A DNA stretch of 64,000 nucleotides, from positions 62,001 through 126,000 of the forward strand of contig JAPVLO010002557.1 in assembly GCA_027257055.1 (NCBI GenBank), read 5' to 3'. A program made the translations under genes and the position numbers. The notes beneath the pieces were generated by a model that saw nothing but the letters and a program-made list of their open reading frames with translations, was not told the DNA's origin and did not search any database. The stretch is from Cephalopachus bancanus. Lineage: Eukaryota > Chordata > Mammalia > Primates > Tarsiidae. Positions 63,295 to 64,000 of the stretch are shown here, one piece after another. Positions within the stretch are counted from its first letter, which is position 1; the number at the start of each line of letters is the position of its first letter.

Positions 63295-64000
63295 TTGTTT
63301 TTACTTTTTTTTATAATCAATATTTTTTATTTTGTTATTGTGGGGTACAGTTAAGGGTTAGGTATACAAATATGCTTTGTTCAGGCACCCCTGTTGACAA
63401 GAGGTATCTCCCCGTCCCCAGACAGATATTGACTACCGTTAATACCATCTCCCTTTCCCTCCCCCCATAGTTTCCCACCACTGTCAGTCTTTTTCTTACA
63501 GTATTACATTGGATGTTCAAGGTCCATTATAGGAGTGAGAATATGTGAAACTCATATTTTTGTTCCTGTGAGAGGTCACTCAGTATTATAGACTCTAGTT
63601 CCATCCAGGTTGCTGCGAAATTCATGATTTTGTTCTTTTTTATGGCTGCATAGTATTCCATTGTGTATATGTACCACATTTTTAAAATCCAGTCCTCTTT
63701 TGATGGACAGCATGGTTACTTCCAGGTTCTTGCTATTGTGAACAATGCTGCGATAAACATACGTGTGCAGGTATCTTTTTTATAGAGTGATTTGGGTTCT
63801 TCAGGGTATATTCCCAGTAGGGGGATTGTGGGGTCACATGGGAGGTCAATATTTAGAGCTTTTAGGAATTGCCATACTGTTTTCCACAGAGGTTGCACTA
63901 GTTTGCACTCTCACCAACAGTGTAGAAGTGTTGCCTTTTTACCACACCCTCTCCAGCAACTGTTATTTTTTGAGTATTGATAATTGCCATTCTGAGTGGA
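63295..64000 (-). mobile_element. L1 3' end running off the window
   Basis: Starts with T-rich sequence and the same 3' UTR as at 42985 ('gtggggtacagttaaggg' near 63341), then ORF2 C-terminal sequence (frame 63898-63716). The 5' part lies beyond the window. Confidence 0.88.

Noticed and set aside
1..64000. tRNA, rRNA or other structured RNA genes
   Set aside because: No cloverleaf, rRNA or snRNA core was recognised; 7SL-like sequence is only in SINEs.

Overview
The window is primate nuclear DNA that is almost entirely transposable elements. I could support no intact protein-coding gene. The best-supported gene-derived feature is a broken T-cell-receptor beta variable segment (TRBV12-like, V exon 16696-16980) that still has its 23-spacer recombination signal at 16981-17019. 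This suggests that the window lies in or next to a TRB locus, or carries an orphan V segment. The dimeric Alu-type SINEs place it in a primate. Their diagnostic sequence does not look like anthropoid or lemur Alu, and none of the tRNA-derived SINEs that are common in lorisoids are present. A tarsier is my best guess (inference, about 60% sure).

Layout. 1-2220: old L1 fragments with short unassigned stretches. 2570-10260: a full-length but decayed L1 on the plus strand, split by a 1.19-kb solo ERVK-like LTR (6287-7474) with a near-perfect 6-bp target duplication. 10395-16671: a near full-length L1 on the minus strand whose 5' end stops about 25 bp before the splice acceptor of the V exon. 16696-17019: the TRBV12-like pseudogene. 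17020-23408: mostly unassigned, AT-rich DNA.

23409-48682: a tandem segmental duplication. Unit A (23409-37660), unit B (37661-47739) and a collapsed third unit C (47740-48682) share the same order of parts: a non-repeat head block, an older L1 with an embedded mariner-type transposase tail, a block with a KRAB-A exon relic, and old L1 ending at the same breakpoint. Unit A carries three SINEs with clean target duplications, and unit B holds the matching empty sites. Unit B alone carries a younger 3.2-kb L1 and has several internal deletions.

48683-64000: more nested L1s of different ages, SINEs, an MLT1-type LTR, a DNA transposon with recognisable terminal inverted repeats that is itself split by a SINE, and a striking 82-bp near-perfect palindrome at 59224-59305. 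The last 4.5 kb holds 5' ends of two plus-strand L1s in tandem, followed by a minus-strand L1 that runs off the window.

No RNA gene, CRISPR array or evidence of a new functional system was found. The interesting content is evolutionary: a V segment inactivated beside an L1 insertion, a datable tandem duplication, and an unprocessed KRAB-exon relic copied with it. Similarities to known families are from memory and by eye; no alignments were run. Element ends not tied to a target duplication are good to roughly 20-50 bp.
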